Assembly: GCA_018823175.1 (NCBI GenBank)
Contig: JAHJIY010000095.1
Coordinates: 1 to 52,928, forward strand
Reading direction: 5' to 3'
DNA length: 52,928 bases
From: Pseudomonadota bacterium
Lineage (GTDB): Bacteria; Desulfobacterota; Desulfobulbia; Desulfobulbales; JAHJIY01
The position numbers and the translations under genes were made by a program. Of this stretch, positions 50,948-52,928 are shown piece by piece. The first letter of the stretch is position 1; the number at the start of each line of letters is the position of its first letter. The notes beneath the pieces were generated by a model, which saw nothing but the letters and a program-made list of their open reading frames with translations, did not search any database and was not told the DNA's origin.

Positions 50948-51107
50948 TCCCTCCCGCCCGCCATTACCCTTCATCCCTTGCCAACAAATTATCCTGATCA
51001 CCCGCGCCGCCGGTCATGACCAGGCAAGATCCAGCTACGCCACGGTTCCTTGCCGGCCGGAACACCAGGTGAGGCAAATCACAAAAATAAACTTTGTGTC
51101 TGTCTGC

Positions 51108-51144
51108 CTTAGAGGTTATTTTTAGGCTCGACATAACCTCTAAG
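51108..51144 (+). promoter_or_regulatory. Leader hairpin overlapping the ribosome-binding site
   Basis: CTTAGAGGTTAT (51108-51119) and ATAACCTCTAAG (51133-51144) form a perfect 12-bp stem with a 13-nt loop. The right arm covers the first three bases of AAGGAG (51142-51147), the ribosome-binding site of the gene starting at 51156. There is no T run after it, so translation control is more likely than termination. Confidence 0.7.
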
Positions 51145-51155
51145 GAGACGATCAT

Positions 51156-52784
51156 ATGCGCCCAGCCACCTGCGTCAGCCCGGAAGGACTCTTTATTCTG
51201 GGCATCCACAAGCCATCTTTCACGGTCACCAACCAGCGGGAAGGAGATTTTCTTGAATCGCTGGGGCAATTTGACGATGGCTCAAGCCACCAAAATCACC
51301 GCAACTTCCCACCCGCTGCCGTGGAAGAACCTCAGGCCGACTGGATATATGAAATCCCCAACCCTTTTCCTTTTCGGGGCACCACCTTTATTAAGAAGAA
51401 CTGGGCCGACGCCAGGGCAAAAAACATAGCGGCAATCTGCCTGCCAAAGCCCGACCACTCATCAATGAGCAAGGTTTTAAGCAACCTGCTCGGCGAGCAG
51501 ACTCCCTCCCAAATAGACCAGGCCTTCAATCAACTGCCGGCCGCCGTTCATCTCGCGCTGGCCACCAGCTCAACCGACCCCCAGGACCTGATCCGACTGG
51601 CCAACCTTTGCTGCGAGTTTACTTACGAACCGACCGGCAGATTGACCGGTCTGCTTTACCGAAAGGACCGGCAAAACCAAATTAGAGCAGTAATCAAAAA
51701 CCATGCCCTTTTTGAGGCCTTAGTCAACAACCCAGATCTCCCGGACGACTACAAGAAAACCATGGTCTTAAAACCAGGGGTCCAGGGCGACAGCGAGATC
51801 GTCGGCGATTGGAACGGCGGCCCGGGGGGGAAAAGTCATATCTACGAATATCTCCGGCGCAACAGCTATATCCCTTGGGGCCATTACGCGGCAAACATGG
51901 CCGATGACGCGATCCGCTACAACCTCGACGAGCTGACTGCCCAGGATATGACAGGACTGCGGCATCTTTATTACCAGAGGACCTATCTGAGATTGGCCAC
52001 CGAACTGCAAATCACCCTGCCCCCGGCCAGAAAACAGCTTACCGATTCGAAACTTGAAGAACTGCGGATACAAATTATCAAGGCCATCCAGGCCCTGCCG
52101 ACTGAAAACCAACTGCATTTCACCTCAACCCTCTGGGGCTGGAATTTCGGATTTGACTTTGCACCAAGCCATTACCGGTTACATGCCTCCCACCAGCAGA
52201 TTCACCAGCAGTTTGCCCTGTTGCCGGAAAAGGTTGCTGCCCGCCATGGCGACCGGGAAGAAGGAGTTATTCAATCATACAGTTGCGGCGATCTGGTCCG
52301 CGACTTTATCGAAGATTATTATAAGGAGACCGGAGTTGAATTTTTCATAAATTATCTAAAAGCCATCCGCTCAAACACCAGGACTGACTGCAACCAGGAC
52401 GGCCCGGCCAGCCTGATCATCCAAGAAGATGAGCACAGCATGATCTTTGTGCCCAAGGCGCAAACCTCACAGTGGGAACTACAGATGATCTGCCTGCAAC
52501 CGGTGGGCAATATTCTGGAAGCCAACACCGCGACCCGCGCTTCTCTTAATCAAGGGATGTTAATGGTCATGAAGATATATGCGGCCCTGGGCGCCAGGAT
52601 GGTTACCACCATTGAGTTTCCAAAACGTTTTACCTATTCAAGACACGACCAGCGACTACTCTACTCATTTCTGCCCAAACTTCCGGAATCGATGGGGGCC
52701 TTCAGCGAAGCACAACTCCGCTGGATAAACGGCCATTACCCGGAAGATTTCGCCGCCGCCTGCCATGCCCAAATAAAAAAATGA
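51156..52784 (+). CDS. Large protein of unknown function
   Basis: I do not recognise this 542-aa protein. It has no signal peptide and no clear membrane segment. Noticeable segments are a Trp/Pro-rich N-terminal part (PQADWIYEIPNPFPFRGTTF), KPGVQGDSEIVGDWNGGPGGKSHIYEYL, YSCGDLVRDFIEDYYKETGVEFF and a conserved-looking end with VPKAQTSQWELQMICLQPVGNILEANTATRASL. The last segment is faintly like HIT/GalT-type nucleotidyl transferase ends, too weakly to assign. Three-residue AAG of its AAGGAG site is paired in a leader hairpin, so translation may be controlled. It stands alone on the plus strand after the RRM gene, with 208 bp between them. Codon use looks normal for the window, so it is a real gene. 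Confidence 0.75.
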   Translation: MRPATCVSPEGLFILGIHKPSFTVTNQREGDFLESLGQFDDGSSHQNHRNFPPAAVEEPQADWIYEIPNPFPFRGTTFIKKNWADARAKNIAAICLPKPDHSSMSKVLSNLLGEQTPSQIDQAFNQLPAAVHLALATSSTDPQDLIRLANLCCEFTYEPTGRLTGLLYRKDRQNQIRAVIKNHALFEALVNNPDLPDDYKKTMVLKPGVQGDSEIVGDWNGGPGGKSHIYEYLRRNSYIPWGHYAANMADDAIRYNLDELTAQDMTGLRHLYYQRTYLRLATELQITLPPARKQLTDSKLEELRIQIIKAIQALPTENQLHFTSTLWGWNFGFDFAPSHYRLHASHQQIHQQFALLPEKVAARHGDREEGVIQSYSCGDLVRDFIEDYYKETGVEFFINYLKAIRSNTRTDCNQDGPASLIIQEDEHSMIFVPKAQTSQWELQMICLQPVGNILEANTATRASLNQGMLMVMKIYAALGARMVTTIEFPKRFTYSRHDQRLLYSFLPKLPESMGAFSEAQLRWINGHYPEDFAAACHAQIKK

Positions 52785-52789
52785 CCATC

Positions 52790-52928
52790 TAGGAGCCTGT
52801 CGGACTTTCACCTATTAGTCTAAGTCATACTGGGAGTTTTTGAGCTAACTTACTTGAATAATTAACAAAACATCAAAAAACAACTTACGTTCGAGGCACT
52901 ATTTGTGTATATTTATACATGATATCAA
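52790..52928. other. Possible edge of an insertion sequence or repeat
   Basis: The stretch starting AGGAGCCTGTCGGACTT resembles, from memory, terminal sequences of some insertion sequences and dispersed repeats. It is AT-rich after 52860 and runs off the window, so neither a second end nor a transposase can be seen. Confidence 0.25.

Noticed and set aside
51108..51144. Leader hairpin as an intrinsic terminator
   Set aside because: No T run follows the stem on either strand, and it overlaps a ribosome-binding site.

Overview
The window looks like chromosomal DNA of an anaerobic Desulfobacterota (Deltaproteobacteria) bacterium, most likely a Desulfobulbales-type sulfur/metal-cycling organism. 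This rests on gene content only: a two-subunit biotin carboxylase/carboxyltransferase pair, an MglA/roadblock polarity module, a DUF3365 haem sensor, a Tat-exported molybdoenzyme with its own cofactor genes, and small Cys-rich SAP-type proteins. No rRNA, tRNA, CRISPR array or phage gene is visible. By eye the molybdoenzyme operon (35.9-41 kb) is richer in G+C than the 6-16 kb region.

Layout. 0-6 kb: pycB and pycA (minus), then recD (minus). 6.3-14.3 kb: six same-strand genes encoding a roadblock/LC7 protein, an MglA-type GTPase, a 740-aa Pro/Ala-rich repeat protein, a PilB/GspE-type ATPase with a TPR-like N-terminus, a receiver-PATAN-roadblock protein and another roadblock-like protein, closed by a strong bidirectional terminator. 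14.4-17.6 kb (minus): OmpA-TPR lipoprotein-like/envelope protein overlapping a DUF3365 c-haem sensor, a patch of interspersed repeats, and a PAS-type histidine kinase. 18-24.8 kb: recB and recC (minus), 12 kb away from recD. 25-31 kb: SGNH hydrolase, an amidohydrolase-fold protein that has lost its metal ligands, a Nudix hydrolase, an MscS channel and three small conserved-looking proteins.

30.8-46.2 kb is the most interesting part. Reading leftwards from 40978 there is an ArrA-like molybdopterin reductase, ArrB-like ferredoxin subunit, TorD-type chaperone, polyferredoxin, tatA (54 aa), a Moco-type riboswitch, moaA, a TauE/SafE permease, a moaC-moaB fusion, moeA and a MOSC protein: an enzyme plus nearly everything needed to make its cofactor, insert it, fold and export it. 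Upstream, on the same strand, lies a three-component regulatory operon: a tandem PhnD-like periplasmic binding protein, a membrane histidine kinase and an NtrC-type regulator. I see a sigma-54 (-24/-12) promoter in front of both the reductase and the regulatory operon, and the same palindrome, TGTTAC-N6-GTAACA, upstream of both. This looks like a self-contained, oxyanion-inducible respiratory module; the substrate is probably arsenate or a relative, but one expected active-site lysine is an asparagine.

46.3-52.9 kb: a 111-bp tandem repeat array, a SNF2/SWIM helicase, an RRM RNA-binding protein, a large unrecognised protein whose ribosome-binding site overlaps a hairpin, and what may be the edge of a repeat or insertion sequence at the right end.
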